From DATAGF01 sp963819845 (GTDB lineage Bacteria > Actinomycetota > Thermoleophilia > Miltoncostaeales > Miltoncostaeaceae): a stretch of 64,000 nt of DNA. Numbering within the stretch: the stretch's first letter is position 1; each line of letters starts with the position of its first letter. Location: positions 248,001 to 312,000 of the forward strand of contig CAWFXQ010000008.1 in NCBI GenBank assembly GCA_963819845.1. The letters run 5' to 3'. This document shows positions 20,703 through 31,161 of the stretch, piece after piece. Both the position numbers and the translations under genes were made by a program. Below the pieces are notes generated by a model, which ran no database searches, was not told the DNA's origin, and worked only from the letters and a program-made list of their open reading frames with translations.

Positions 20703-21032
20703 ATGGACAGACGGACGAAGCTGGGCGTCGGCGGGGCCGCGGCGGTCCTGGTGATCGGCGCGGGAGCGTTCCTCGGCATCGCCGCCGCGACCGGCGGCGA
20801 CGGCGACGAGCAGCTCACCGGCTCCACGAAGGAGCGCGCCGTGGCGGCCGCCCTCGCGAGCACGGGCGGCGGCACGGTGCTCGAGACCGAGGCCGGCGAC
20901 GACGGCGCGGCCTACACGGTGGAGATCGAGAAGCCCGACGGCGCGGTCGTGGAGGTTCAGCTGGACGGCGACTTCACCGTGACCGGCGCCCCCGCCGACG
21001 ACGACGGGGCGGGCGACGAGGAGGGCGACTGA
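20703..21032 (+). CDS. Small membrane-anchored PepSY-like protein
   Basis: The 109 residues have one hydrophobic segment (about 8-27), a PepSY-like domain (ERAVAAALASTGGGTV then YTVEIEKPDGAVVEVQLDG) and an acidic tail of Asp, Glu and Gly. The ATG has AAGGAGG seven bases before it. PepSY domains often inhibit or sense; being divergent from a two-component system suggests it is its main target or feedback partner, which is inference. Confidence 0.85.
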   Translation: MDRRTKLGVGGAAAVLVIGAGAFLGIAAATGGDGDEQLTGSTKERAVAAALASTGGGTVLETEAGDDGAAYTVEIEKPDGAVVEVQLDGDFTVTGAPADDDGAGDEEGD

Positions 21033-21069
21033 ACGTGCCCGTGCCCGCGGGTGTGCGAAGCTCGCCCGC

Positions 21070-22698
21070 GTGCGCCCCGTCTACGTCACCGGGCACCGCA
21101 ACCCCGATCTCGACTCGATCGCCTCGGCCATCGGCTACGCCGAATTGCGGGGCCGGCTCGACCCCGGCGGACGGTACGTCGCCGCCCGCCTGGGCGAGGT
21201 GAACGCCCAGACCCGGTGGGCGCTCGAGCGCAGCGGCGCGCCCGAGCCCGAGCTGCTGCCGCACATCCACCTGCGCGCCCGCGACGTGATGCGGCCCGGC
21301 TGCCCGTGCGCCGACCAGGGGGCGTCGCTGCGGGACGTCGGGCTGGTGATGGCGTCCGGCGACGCCGACCTGGTGCCGATCACGGACGACGGCGGGGCGG
21401 TCGTGGGCATGATCACGGCGCGCGACCTCGCCCGGCGCTACATCAAGGAGTCGGGCGAGCCGTCGAGCTTCGCCGACCGGCCCGTCTCGGCCGACCTGAT
21501 CGTCGAGGTCCTCGAGGGCGAGATGCTGCTGCGCCCCGCGCGGCGCCTGAACGGGCGGCTCTGGGCCGTGACCGTCGACGCCGCGAGCATGGGCGGCACG
21601 ATGGGCCCGCACGACATCGTGGTGATCGGCGACCGCGCCGACGCGCAGCGGCGGGCCGTGGAGCTGGGGGTCGCGCTGATGGTGACCACCTACCGCGCGC
21701 GGCCCGACGACGAGGTCGTGGAGCTCGCCCGGCGCGGCGGGACCGGGATCATCCTGTCGCCGCTCGACTCCTACGTCACCGGCCGCCTGGTGTCGCAGTC
21801 CGTCCCGGCCCGCGAGGTGATGGGCCGCAACCCGCTCACCGCAGAGCACGACGACCTGTTGAGCGACATCGCCGACCGCATCAAGGAGGTCGATTACAGC
21901 GCGGCGATCGTCGTCGACGGCTCGGGGGTGCCGGCCGGCCTGGTGACCCGAGCCGAGCTGGTGAACCCGGTCCCGCGGCGGTTGCTGCTGGTGGACCACG
22001 GCGAGCAGGCCCAGAGCGTCCCCGGCGTGGACGGCGCGCACATCGTGGAGATCCTCGACCACCACCACATCGGGTCGATCGAGACGCGCTTCCCCGTGGC
22101 CGCCACCTTCGACCCCGTGGGGAGCACCGCGACCCTGGTGGTCGAGCGCTTCCGCTCGGCCGGCCGGGAGCCCCAGCGGACCACCGCGACGCTGCTGCTG
22201 GCGGCGATCCTGTCCGACACGGTGATCCTGAGCTCGCCGACCACCACGGACCGCGACCACGCCGTCGTCGCCTACCTGGAGGAGCTCCTGCGCATGGATG
22301 CCCGCGCCTTCGGCTCGGAGATGTTCGAGGCCTCGTCCGACGTGGGAGACGTGCCGGCGGAGGAGATCATCCGTCGCGACGTCAAGGACTACGAGGTGCG
22401 CCCGGGCACGACGGTCAGCATCGCCCAGATCGAGACCGTGGGGCGCAGCCTCAACGGGCGCCGCCCCGAGCTGCTGGGCGCGATGGAGGCGGCCCGCGAG
22501 CGCTCGGGCCGGGCGGTGTACGCGCTCATGCTCACCGACATCGCGCGCGGCGGCACCGACCTGCTGGTGGCCGGCGACCGGGCCCCGCTGGAGCGGGCGT
22601 TCGAGTCCGAGGCGGTCAACGGCGTGATCGACCTCCCGGGGGTGATGAGCCGCAAGAAGCAGGTGGTGCCCAAGGTGCTGGCGGCGTTCTCGTCCTAG
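21070..22698 (+). CDS. Family II (DHH) inorganic pyrophosphatase with CBS and DRTGG domains
   Basis: The enzyme hydrolyses pyrophosphate with Mn or Co. The 542 residues start with the DHH-family motif VTGHRNPDLDSIASA, have a first CBS region with MITARDLARR, an inserted DRTGG domain, a second CBS (AREVMGRNPLTAEH), then return to the catalytic part with DHGE and ILDHHHIGSIET, and end with the DHHA2 motif SRKKQVVP. CBS-containing members are inhibited by AMP and ADP and activated by ATP or diadenosine polyphosphates. The start is GTG 21070 with no clear ribosome binding site. Confidence 0.94.
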   Translation: MRPVYVTGHRNPDLDSIASAIGYAELRGRLDPGGRYVAARLGEVNAQTRWALERSGAPEPELLPHIHLRARDVMRPGCPCADQGASLRDVGLVMASGDADLVPITDDGGAVVGMITARDLARRYIKESGEPSSFADRPVSADLIVEVLEGEMLLRPARRLNGRLWAVTVDAASMGGTMGPHDIVVIGDRADAQRRAVELGVALMVTTYRARPDDEVVELARRGGTGIILSPLDSYVTGRLVSQSVPAREVMGRNPLTAEHDDLLSDIADRIKEVDYSAAIVVDGSGVPAGLVTRAELVNPVPRRLLLVDHGEQAQSVPGVDGAHIVEILDHHHIGSIETRFPVAATFDPVGSTATLVVERFRSAGREPQRTTATLLLAAILSDTVILSSPTTTDRDHAVVAYLEELLRMDARAFGSEMFEASSDVGDVPAEEIIRRDVKDYEVRPGTTVSIAQIETVGRSLNGRRPELLGAMEAARERSGRAVYALMLTDIARGGTDLLVAGDRAPLERAFESEAVNGVIDLPGVMSRKKQVVPKVLAAFSS

Positions 22699-22722
22699 GC
22701 CCTCAGCGGCCGAAGCGCTCCG

Positions 22723-23385
22723 CTACCCGCCCCGGTGGGGCAGGCCGAGGATCTCCGCGCGGAAGGCCCCGTGCAGCCACTCCTCGTAGCGGTCGTCCGA
22801 CCAGCCGCGACGCCGGAGGATCCCGTAGACGCTCGGGTGGTTGAGGGTCCACATCACGTCGGCGGCCGTCTCGAGGTCGAGGTGCGGGGCGAGGGCCCCC
22901 TTCGCCGCGATCGACGCGACGATGTCGCGCTGGTTGGCGTGGAAGTCGTGCTCGATGCGGGCCCACAGCTCGCCCGCCTCCGCGTCGGCCGCGGCGGCCT
23001 CGCGGATGGCGTCAACGAGCGGCCAGATGCGCTCCTTCACCCGCCGCGAGTTGCGCGCGTTGAGGCGCACCTGCGCCTCGGCGTCGCGGGCGCCCAAGAC
23101 CTCCCGGTACCAGGGCTGCTCGGCCACGGGCACCTCGTCGCGGTCCCCGCGCAGAAGCAGGTGCCAGACCGCGCGCAGCAGGCCGCCCTTGGTCTCGAAG
23201 GCGAGGTAGACCGTGGCCGTCGACACGCCGGCGTCGGCGGCGATCGCGGCGATCGAGCTGGCGGCGTAGCCGTCGGCCTCGAAGCGCCGGCGGGCGGCCT
23301 CGAGGATCGAACGCCGGGTGGCCGCGGCGCTCTCCCGGCGCCGCGGAGACTCGTAGCGGCGACGGGGCTTGACGGGCTCACCCAT
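22723..23385 (-). CDS. TetR-family transcriptional regulator
   Basis: The 220 residues have a basic N-terminus, a helix-turn-helix (SSIAAIAADAGVSTATVYLAFETKGGLLRAVW, about residues 41-72) and a helical ligand domain of unknown specificity. The ATG at 23385 has TAATAT six bases before it and no ribosome binding site, which indicates a leaderless mRNA. It is divergent from a small protein gene, and an inverted repeat in the gap is its likely operator. Confidence 0.92.
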   Translation of the reverse strand: MGEPVKPRRRYESPRRRESAAATRRSILEAARRRFEADGYAASSIAAIAADAGVSTATVYLAFETKGGLLRAVWHLLLRGDRDEVPVAEQPWYREVLGARDAEAQVRLNARNSRRVKERIWPLVDAIREAAAADAEAGELWARIEHDFHANQRDIVASIAAKGALAPHLDLETAADVMWTLNHPSVYGILRRRGWSDDRYEEWLHGAFRAEILGLPHRGG

Positions 23386-23391
23386 TTCGCG

Positions 23392-23397
23392 ATATTA
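23392..23397 (-). promoter_or_regulatory. Leaderless -10 box for the TetR gene
   Basis: TAATAT, close to the perfect -10 consensus, ends six bases before the ATG in a short AT-rich patch of otherwise GC-rich DNA. Confidence 0.6.
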
Positions 23398-23400
23398 CCG

Positions 23401-23434
23401 CTCTATTCATTCAAGTGCTGCTCTAATGAAAGAG
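23401..23434. promoter_or_regulatory. Likely TetR operator
   Basis: CTCTATTCATT (23401-23411) and AATGAAAGAG (23425-23434) are inverted repeats with one extra base in the left arm. They lie between the divergent TetR and small-protein genes. TetR proteins usually bind such palindromes and repress themselves and the neighbour. Confidence 0.55.
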
Positions 23435-23441
23435 GGCCGCC

Positions 23442-23733
23442 ATGCACGTGCTCGAGATCCGCCGTGAGATCCCCGACCTCGCCGACTGGAAGGCGCGCTT
23501 CGACTCCGATCCGCTCAACCGCGACGGCTCCGGGATGAGCGCCTACCGCATCGCCCGGGCGGTCGAACTCGCCGACCGAGCTCACGATCCAGCTCGACTT
23601 CGACGAGCTCCCCGCGGCCCAGGCGTTCCGCGCCCGCCTGGAGGAGCAGTGGAGGGCGCAGCCCTACGGCGCCGGAGAGGCTCGGATCCTGGAGTCGGTG
23701 GAGCGCCACAGCTTCCCGCCCGCCGGCGGCTGA
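23442..23733 (+). CDS. Small protein, possibly a dimeric alpha/beta-barrel (ABM-like) protein; one frameshift
   Basis: ATG 23442 follows AGAGGG. The first frame codes MHVLEIRREIPDLADWKARF and continues to about residue 44. It then shifts near 23572 and continues as ELTIQLDFDELPAAQAFRARLEEQW to a TGA at 23733, giving about 96 residues when one base is removed (GACCG to GACG). The pattern of short strands and amphipathic helices resembles the ferredoxin-like fold of ABM proteins, but I cannot name a function. It is probably regulated by the divergent TetR protein. Confidence 0.65.
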
Positions 23734-23754
23734 GCGCGGCGAGCGGAGCGCCCG

Positions 23755-23792
23755 TGTGCCAATTGGCCGGCGCGCCGCCGGCCAATTGCACA
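23755..23792. terminator. Strong bidirectional hairpin between convergent genes
   Basis: The arms at 23755-23772 and 23776-23792 pair over 17 bases with one bulged C and a three-base loop. They contain AATTGG and CCAATT blocks flanked by GC. It lies between the plus-strand small protein stop (23733) and the minus-strand stop at 23814, so it can end transcripts from both sides. Confidence 0.7.
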
Positions 23793-23813
23793 GGGGCGGC
23801 GGAGGGCCCCGGG

Positions 23814-24332
23814 CTAGGAGGAGGCGGCCGCGGCGTCCTCGTCGAGGACCGCCGCCAGCTCGGCGTCGACCTCCTTGACGGCGACGTGGGCGGCGTCCAC
23901 CTCCGCCAGGAGGCGCTTGGCCTTGTCGATGTCGTCCGTCTGGATCGTGACGATGAGGGCCGAGTGGCCGGCGTCGAGGTCCGCTCCCAGGGCCTTCAGG
24001 TCGTCGTCGTCGAAGCCGGTGTCGCGGAGCTTGCCGACCAGGGCACCCACCCCGGCCCCGATCGGCAGGCCGAGGAGGGCGACCGGCGTGAAGAGGATGC
24101 CCAGGAGGCCGGCCAGCGCCCCGATGCCGGCGCCCTGAAGCGCCCCCTGGGCGGTGGTGGTGTCGTCGGTCTCGAAGAAGCGCACCTTGCCGTCGGGGCG
24201 CCTGGAGACGACGGCCGCCTGGCCGGTCGCTTCCGCCCCGAGAGCCGGCGCGAGAGTGGCCAGGGCGCGGGCCGCGCCGGCGTCGTCGGCGAAGGTGGCG
24301 ACGAGCAGCTTGAGGGTCGTCGATTCGGTCAT
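23814..24332 (-). CDS. DUF1269-like protein with glycine-zipper membrane segment
   Basis: The 172 residues have a cytosolic alpha/beta N-terminal half, a Gly-rich hydrophobic hairpin (about residues 65-102, GAGIGALAGLLGI and GLPIGAGVGALVGKL) and an acidic, Ala-rich C-terminus. This resembles the DUF1269 family of stress- or envelope-related proteins whose function is unknown. The ATG has GGAGGAGTGAGG before it. It is transcribed on its own after the ATP synthase operon. Confidence 0.7.
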   Translation of the reverse strand: MTESTTLKLLVATFADDAGAARALATLAPALGAEATGQAAVVSRRPDGKVRFFETDDTTTAQGALQGAGIGALAGLLGILFTPVALLGLPIGAGVGALVGKLRDTGFDDDDLKALGADLDAGHSALIVTIQTDDIDKAKRLLAEVDAAHVAVKEVDAELAAVLDEDAAAASS

Positions 24333-24383
24333 GTCCTCACTCCTCCTGCGGTCGTGTGCGCCCTGGCAGCCGTCGTCGTCGTT

Positions 24384-24397
24384 CCGGCTTCTGCCGG
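24384..24397 (-). terminator. Hairpin after the ATP synthase operon
   Basis: CCGGC and GCCGG with a four-base loop lie 23 bases beyond the atpC stop. The stem is short and there is no T-tract, so it is only a weak terminator candidate. Confidence 0.35.
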
Positions 24398-24419
24398 TCG
24401 ACGCGGGCGGCCACCCCGG

Positions 24420-24848
24420 CTAGCGGTCGGCCACCCTCAGGCGGTTCTCGGCGCGGCGGAGGGCGCTCTCCGCGGCGACCTGGGCGACCTCGTCGTCGCC
24501 AGCCTCGGCGAGGGCGGCCTGGGCCTTCTCCAGGGCCGCCTGGGCGCGCTCGCGGTCGATCTCGCTCGCCAGCTCGGCCTGCTCGACCAGCACCTGCACC
24601 CGGTCCTCCTCCACCGAGAGGTACCCCTCGGTCGTCGCGTAGACCAGCTCGGTGTCGTCGAGCAGCTTGATGCGCGTCTCGCCCATCTTCAGGAACGCGA
24701 TGAACGGCGTGTGGCGCGGCAGGATGCCGACCTCGCCCCGGACGCTCGGGGCGATGACCATGTACGCGAGATCGTCGAAGACCGCACCCTCGGGGGTGAG
24801 GACGCGCACGCCGAGGCGCTTGCGGTCCTGGCCGACGGCGGTGCTCAC
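24420..24848 (-). CDS. atpC: ATP synthase F1 epsilon subunit
   Basis: Epsilon links the rotor to F1 and can inhibit ATP hydrolysis. The 142 residues have the beta-sandwich (VRVLTPEGAVFDDLAYMVIAPSVRGEVGILPRHTPFI) and a C-terminal two-helix region with EIDRERAQAALEKAQAAL. The GTG start overlaps the atpD stop by four bases, ensuring coupled synthesis. It is last gene of the operon. Confidence 0.96.
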   Translation of the reverse strand: MSTAVGQDRKRLGVRVLTPEGAVFDDLAYMVIAPSVRGEVGILPRHTPFIAFLKMGETRIKLLDDTELVYATTEGYLSVEEDRVQVLVEQAELASEIDRERAQAALEKAQAALAEAGDDEVAQVAAESALRRAENRLRVADR

Positions 24849-26260
24849 CGCGACGCCAGCTCCGCGGCCTTCTCGACGACCTCGTCGATGCCGCCGACCA
24901 TGTAGAAGGCGTCCTCGGGCAGGTCGTCGTGGCGGCCCTCGACGATCTCCTTGAAGCCGCGGATCGTCTCCGACAGCGGCACGTACTTGCCCGGCCGGCC
25001 GGTGAAGGCCTCGGCCACGTTGAACGGCTGGCTGAGGAAGCGCTCGATGCGCCGCGCCCGCGCCACGGAGACCTTCTGCTCGTCGGTGAGCTCGTCCACG
25101 CCAAGGATGGCGATGATGTCCTGGAGGTCGCGGTAGGTCTGCAGGGTCTCCTGGACCGCGGTGGCGACCTCGTAGTGCTCGGCGCCCACGCCCTCCTTGG
25201 AGAGGATGCGGCTGGTCGAGCCGAGCGGGTCCACCGCCGGGTAGATGCCCTTCTCCGAGATCGCCCGGTCGAGCACCGTCGTGGCGTCGAGGTGGGCGAA
25301 GCTCGCGGCCGGCGCCGGGTCGGTGAGGTCGTCGGCGGGCACGTAGATGGCCTGCACCGACGTGACCGAGCCGTTGCGGGTCGAGGTGATGCGCTCCTGC
25401 AGGTCGCCCATCTCGCTCTGCAGCGTGGGCTGGTAGCCCACGGCCGAGGGCATGCGGCCCAGCAGCGCCGACACCTCGGAGCCGGCCTGCACGAAGCGGA
25501 AGATGTTGTCGATGAAGAGCAGCACGTCCTGACCGCCTTCGTCGCGGAAGTACTCGGCCATCGTCAGGCCGCTCAGGCCCACGCGCAGGCGCGCGCCCGG
25601 GGGCTCGTTCATCTGGCCGTAGACGAGCGCCGTCTTGTCGATGACGCCGCTCTCCTTCATCTCGAGCCAGAGGTCGTTGCCCTCGCGCGTGCGCTCACCG
25701 ACGCCGGCGAACACCGAGAGGCCGCCGTGCTCCTGGGCGATGTTGTTGATGAGCTCCTGGATCAGCACCGTCTTGCCGACGCCGGCGCCGCCGAACAGCC
25801 CGACCTTCCCGCCGCGGACGTAGGGGGCCAGGAGGTCGACGACCTTGATGCCGGTCTCGAAGATCTCCTCGGTGGGGTTGAGCTGGTCGAACGCCGGCGC
25901 CTTGCGGTGAATCGGCCAGCGCTCGGTCGTGCCGACGTCGCCGCCCTCGTCGATGGTCTCGCCGAGGACGTTGAAGATGCGGCCGAGGGTGGCATCGCCG
26001 ACCGGCACCGAGATCGGGCCCCCGGTGTCGCGCACCGCCGTCCCGCGCGCGAGGCCGTCCGTCGTGTCGAACGCGACGGCGCGCACGCGGTCGTCGCCCA
26101 GGTGCTGCTGCACCTCGGCGATCAGCGGCGTGGCGTCGGCGCCGCGATCGATCTCGAGGGCGTTGTAGATGCCCGGCAGGTTCCCGTCGGCGAAGCGCGC
26201 GTCGATCACCACCCCGCGGATCTCCAGGATCGTGCCGGTGCTCTGGGCGTCGTCAGCCAT
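24845..26260 (-). CDS. atpD: ATP synthase F1 beta subunit
   Basis: This is the catalytic subunit. The 471 residues show the Walker A motif GGAGVGKTVLIQEL, the catalytic Glu in GVGERTREGNDLW, Walker B LLFIDNIFRF, and a DELSEED-loop variant DELTDEQ near the C-terminus. AAGGAG lies upstream of ATG 26260. Length and order are normal for the family. Confidence 0.98.
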   Translation of the reverse strand: MADDAQSTGTILEIRGVVIDARFADGNLPGIYNALEIDRGADATPLIAEVQQHLGDDRVRAVAFDTTDGLARGTAVRDTGGPISVPVGDATLGRIFNVLGETIDEGGDVGTTERWPIHRKAPAFDQLNPTEEIFETGIKVVDLLAPYVRGGKVGLFGGAGVGKTVLIQELINNIAQEHGGLSVFAGVGERTREGNDLWLEMKESGVIDKTALVYGQMNEPPGARLRVGLSGLTMAEYFRDEGGQDVLLFIDNIFRFVQAGSEVSALLGRMPSAVGYQPTLQSEMGDLQERITSTRNGSVTSVQAIYVPADDLTDPAPAASFAHLDATTVLDRAISEKGIYPAVDPLGSTSRILSKEGVGAEHYEVATAVQETLQTYRDLQDIIAILGVDELTDEQKVSVARARRIERFLSQPFNVAEAFTGRPGKYVPLSETIRGFKEIVEGRHDDLPEDAFYMVGGIDEVVEKAAELASR

Positions 26261-26287
26261 GTCGGTCGGTCATCTCCTTCGGAGCGG

Positions 26288-27187
26288 TCATTCGAGGGCG
26301 TCGGCGCCGGCCACGACCTCCAGGATCTCCTGGGTGATCGCGGCCTGGCGGGCGCGGTTCATGGCAAGTGTGAGGTCGTCGATCAGCTCGCCGGCGTTAT
26401 CGGTGGCGTTGCGCATGGCGGTCCGGCGGGCCGCCAGCTCGGCGGCCGCGCTCTCAAGCAGGGCACGGTAGATGGCGGTGTCGAGGTAGGTCGGCAGCAG
26501 GGCCTTGAGGAAGTCCTCCGGCTCGGGCTCGAACAGCGCCAGGCCCTTGCCCTGCTCGGCCTCCTCGTCCTCGTCCTCCTCCTCCTCGATCACGACCGCG
26601 CGCTCGATGGGCAGCAGCTGCTCGGTGGTGACCCGCTGCTCGAGGACCGACTTGAAGGTGTTGTAGACGATGACCACGCGGTTGGTCTCCTCGGCCGTGA
26701 AGCGCGAGACCAGGTGCTCGGTGACCTGCTCGGCGTCCGCGTAAGTCGGCTCGGTGGAGAAGCCCTGGAACGAGCGGTCGATCGTGAGGCGGCGGAAGGC
26801 GATCGTGCCGGTGCCCTTCTTGCCGACGGTCACGTACTCCACCTCCGAGAAGCCCTCCGCCACGAGATCCTGGGCGACGCCGTACGCCGTCCGCACGATG
26901 TTCACGTTGAAGGCGCCGGCCAGGCCCCGGTCGCCGGTGATCGCGACCACGATCGCCCGGCCCTCGACCGCCCGCTCCTCCAGCAGCGTGAGGCCCTTCA
27001 CCCCGCCGGCCTGGCGGGCCGCCTGGGCCATCAGCCGCCGCATCGCGGTGGCGTAGGGCCGCAGCGACTCGATCGCCTCCTGGGCGCGGCGCAGCTTCGC
27101 CGACGCCACCAGCTCCATGGCGCGCGTGATCTTGCGCGTGTTGCGGACCGACTCGATCCGCCGCTTGATGTCCCTGGTGGTCGCCAA
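26288..27187 (-). CDS. atpG: ATP synthase F1 gamma subunit
   Basis: Gamma is the central shaft. The 299 residues begin ATTRDIKRRIESVRNTRKIT and end with the conserved C-terminal helix ending ALE. The start is a TTG at 27187 without a clear ribosome binding site. A notable feature is an insert at about residues 195-210 of almost only Glu and Asp, of a kind seen in some actinobacterial gamma subunits, which may affect rotation or inhibition. Confidence 0.96.
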   Translation of the reverse strand: MATTRDIKRRIESVRNTRKITRAMELVASAKLRRAQEAIESLRPYATAMRRLMAQAARQAGGVKGLTLLEERAVEGRAIVVAITGDRGLAGAFNVNIVRTAYGVAQDLVAEGFSEVEYVTVGKKGTGTIAFRRLTIDRSFQGFSTEPTYADAEQVTEHLVSRFTAEETNRVVIVYNTFKSVLEQRVTTEQLLPIERAVVIEEEEDEDEEAEQGKGLALFEPEPEDFLKALLPTYLDTAIYRALLESAAAELAARRTAMRNATDNAGELIDDLTLAMNRARQAAITQEILEVVAGADALE

Positions 27188-27199
27188 CGGAACCCGGCG

Positions 27200-28813
<1,614 letters not shown>

Positions 28814-28858
28814 CTTCTGGGGTCGTCCTCTCTGGTCAGGTCGGGTGCGTGGGTGGGG

Positions 28859-29413
28859 TCAGGCGGGGGCCACGGCGGCGTCGACCGGCGCGGTCGTCAG
28901 GTCGCGGCGCAGCTCGTCGAGGCGGCGGCGCACGGAGCCGTCGACGACCACCTCGCCGACGCGCAGCACGAGGCCGCCGACGACGTCGGGGTTGACCGAC
29001 TCGGTCAGCTCGACCGTGGTGCCGGTGCGGGCCTGGAGGCTCTCGACGATCTTGTCCCGGAGGTCGACCGGCAGCGGCACGGCGGTGACGGCCTCCACCT
29101 CCAGCCGGGCCTCGGCCCGCGCCACGCGCTCGCGGAACGCGTCGGCGATGTCGAGGAACTCACCGATGCGGCCGCGGTCCACCAGCACCTGGAGGAAGTT
29201 GGCGAACAGGGGGTGCCCGTCCCCGGCGAGCGCGCCGGCCACCCCGCTCTTGGCGCGGGAGTCGACCTCCGGGTTCTCCAGCACCGTGCGCAGCTCGGCG
29301 GACGCGCCGACGGCCTCGGCGAAGGCGTCGACGTCGGCGGCCACCTGCGGCACCGCGCCGGCCTGCTCGGAGGCCTCGTAGAGCGCCTCGGCGTAGGTGG
29401 TCGCGACGCTCAC
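28859..29413 (-). CDS. atpH: ATP synthase F1 delta subunit
   Basis: Delta joins the peripheral stalk to the top of F1. The 184 residues begin SVATTYAEALYEASEQ and end with the conserved LRVGEVVVDGSVRRRLDELRRDL motif. The GTG start overlaps the atpF stop by four bases. Confidence 0.95.
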   Translation of the reverse strand: MSVATTYAEALYEASEQAGAVPQVAADVDAFAEAVGASAELRTVLENPEVDSRAKSGVAGALAGDGHPLFANFLQVLVDRGRIGEFLDIADAFRERVARAEARLEVEAVTAVPLPVDLRDKIVESLQARTGTTVELTESVNPDVVGGLVLRVGEVVVDGSVRRRLDELRRDLTTAPVDAAVAPA

Positions 29414-30012
29414 GCGGCCGGCGCCCCCCCGTTGCCGCCGCCGTTCGACGAGATCGCCGACAGGTCGGCCTCGGCGATGGCCTCCTCGATCAGCCGGCGG
29501 TGGTCGGCGTCGGTGAGCGACCGCCGCGACACCTTCTCGGCGGCCAGGAGCGCCAGCGTGGCCACATCGTCCCGCAGGCCGCTCGCCGCGGCGCGGGCCT
29601 CGGAGGCCATCTGGGTCTCGGCGTCGGACAGGAGCCGCTCCCGCTGGGTGTGCGCCTGACCCAGGATCTCCTGCGCCTGGCGCTCGCCGTCCTTACGGCC
29701 CTGGTCGCGCAGGGTGTCGGCCTCGCGGCGCGCCTCCGCCAGGCGCGTCTTGTAGTCCTCGAGCAGCGCGGTGGCCTCGTCGCGGCTGCGCTCGGCCTCC
29801 TCGATGCTCTGGGCGATGTCGGTGCGGCGCTTCTCGATCGCGTCGCCCACCGGCCCGAACACGTACCGCTTGAGGATGAACAGGGTGATCCCGAAGATCA
29901 CCAGGGTCCAGACCATCAGACCCGGGCTGGCCTCCAGGAGGGGGTTGCTGCCGTCGTCCGTCTCCGCCTGGAGCGGCAGGACGTAGGCGGCGAGGTTACC
30001 CATCAGGCCCAC
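29410..30012 (-). CDS. atpF: ATP synthase Fo b subunit
   Basis: This peripheral-stalk subunit has 200 residues: one membrane segment at about 32-50 (MVWTLVIFGITLFILKRYVF) followed by a long charged coiled coil (about 60-165). The start is taken as GTG 30012; an ATG at 30003 is an alternative. A C-terminal Gly/Asn stretch is low complexity. Confidence 0.94.
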   Translation of the reverse strand: MGLMGNLAAYVLPLQAETDDGSNPLLEASPGLMVWTLVIFGITLFILKRYVFGPVGDAIEKRRTDIAQSIEEAERSRDEATALLEDYKTRLAEARREADTLRDQGRKDGERQAQEILGQAHTQRERLLSDAETQMASEARAAASGLRDDVATLALLAAEKVSRRSLTDADHRRLIEEAIAEADLSAISSNGGGNGGAPAA

Positions 30013-30015
30013 CGG

Positions 30016-30261
30016 CTAGCCGATGAAGAAGGCGACGAAGCCCATGAGCAGGGCGTAGAAGACGATCGCCTCGGTGAGCGCCAGGCCCAGGAACATCAGC
30101 GACAGGATCTCGCCGCGGAGCTCGGGCTGACGGGCCACGGCCTCCACGGTCTTGCCCATGAGGTAACCGACGCCGGCGCCCGGGCCGATGGCCCCGAAGG
30201 CGGTGGCGAGACCGAGGGCGAGGACCTTTGCGGCATCCTCGACGTTACCTTCAACAGCCAC
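30016..30261 (-). CDS. atpE: ATP synthase Fo c subunit
   Basis: The c-ring subunit has 81 residues with two membrane helices, the loop ARQPE, and the ion-carrying Glu in ALTEAIVFY. The position that is Gln in sodium-type rings is Val here (PGAGVGYL), so a proton-driven enzyme is expected. The GTG start has AAAGGA before it, and the first codons are unusually AT-rich (GCT GTT GAA GGT), which would keep the start open for the high expression this subunit needs. Confidence 0.97.
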   Translation of the reverse strand: MAVEGNVEDAAKVLALGLATAFGAIGPGAGVGYLMGKTVEAVARQPELRGEILSLMFLGLALTEAIVFYALLMGFVAFFIG

Positions 30262-30279
30262 GGATCGTCCTTTCGTTGG

Positions 30280-31161
30280 TTAGTGCGATGACTCCACCGC
30301 GAAGCCGATGTAGATCCCGCTGAGCATCGCGAAGATGAAGGCCTGCAGGCCCGCGATCAGGAGCCACTCGAACACGTAGAAGAACACGCCGACCGGGATG
30401 GCGATCACGCCGGCGAAGTTGCCGAGCAGGACGACGAAGCCGGCGCACATGATGATCAGCAGGTGCCCCGCGAGCATGTTCGCGAAGAGCCGCACCGAGA
30501 GGCTCACCAGCCGCAGCAGCTGGGACAGCACCTCGAGCGCAGCGATGAACGGCTTGATCACCGCCGGAGCGTCGGGCACGAGCGACCTGGCGTAGCCGAT
30601 CGGGCCGTGGGCCCTGACGCCCTCGTAGTTGAAGGCGATGAAGGTCACGATCGTCAGCGCGAGCGTGACGTTGATGTTCGCCGTGGCGGCGTAGAGCGAC
30701 AGGTCGGGGATGCCGAACGGGAAGGTGCCGCTCTCGTGCGAGACCGGCAGCGGGATGAAGCTGATCAGGTTGCTGACCGCCAGGAACATGAAGAGCGTCG
30801 CGATGTACGGGAAGTAGCGCGAGAAGACGCTCTCGGTGAGCGTGGGCCGCGCGATCTGGCGCTCGGTGAACTCGTAGCTCAGCTCGACGAGGTTCTGGGC
30901 GCCGGTGGGGCGCTGGCGCAGCCCTCCGCGGATGACGAAGATGCCGAGGCCGATGCAGATGGCCGCCGCCAGCACCAGGTAGACCACGGCCTTGTTGATC
31001 GACAGGTCCAGCGGGCCGAGCTCGATCGAGATGTAGGGGTCGAGCTTGAACTCCTCGGACGGGTCGAAGTCCTCCGAGGCGCCCAGCGCGAGGCTCGGAA
31101 CGACGAGCAGGCACCCCACCGCCAGCGCGGCGAGCGCCCCCCACGACCGCCGCAGGCTCAA
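30280..31161 (-). CDS. atpB: ATP synthase Fo a subunit
   Basis: The 293 residues form five or six membrane segments and contain the essential Arg in SLSVRLFANMLAGHLL. The start is a TTG at 31161 that overlaps the upstream stop as TTGA. The N-terminus (residues 1-28) looks like a cleavable or anchoring signal, followed by the acidic SEDFDPSEEF. It directly precedes atpE. Confidence 0.95.
   Translation of the reverse strand: MSLRRSWGALAALAVGCLLVVPSLALGASEDFDPSEEFKLDPYISIELGPLDLSINKAVVYLVLAAAICIGLGIFVIRGGLRQRPTGAQNLVELSYEFTERQIARPTLTESVFSRYFPYIATLFMFLAVSNLISFIPLPVSHESGTFPFGIPDLSLYAATANINVTLALTIVTFIAFNYEGVRAHGPIGYARSLVPDAPAVIKPFIAALEVLSQLLRLVSLSVRLFANMLAGHLLIIMCAGFVVLLGNFAGVIAIPVGVFFYVFEWLLIAGLQAFIFAMLSGIYIGFAVESSH

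Noticed and set aside
23386..23441. A start for the TetR gene further upstream.
   Set aside because: The near-consensus TAATAT box ends six bases before ATG 23385, so upstream codons would not be transcribed from it.
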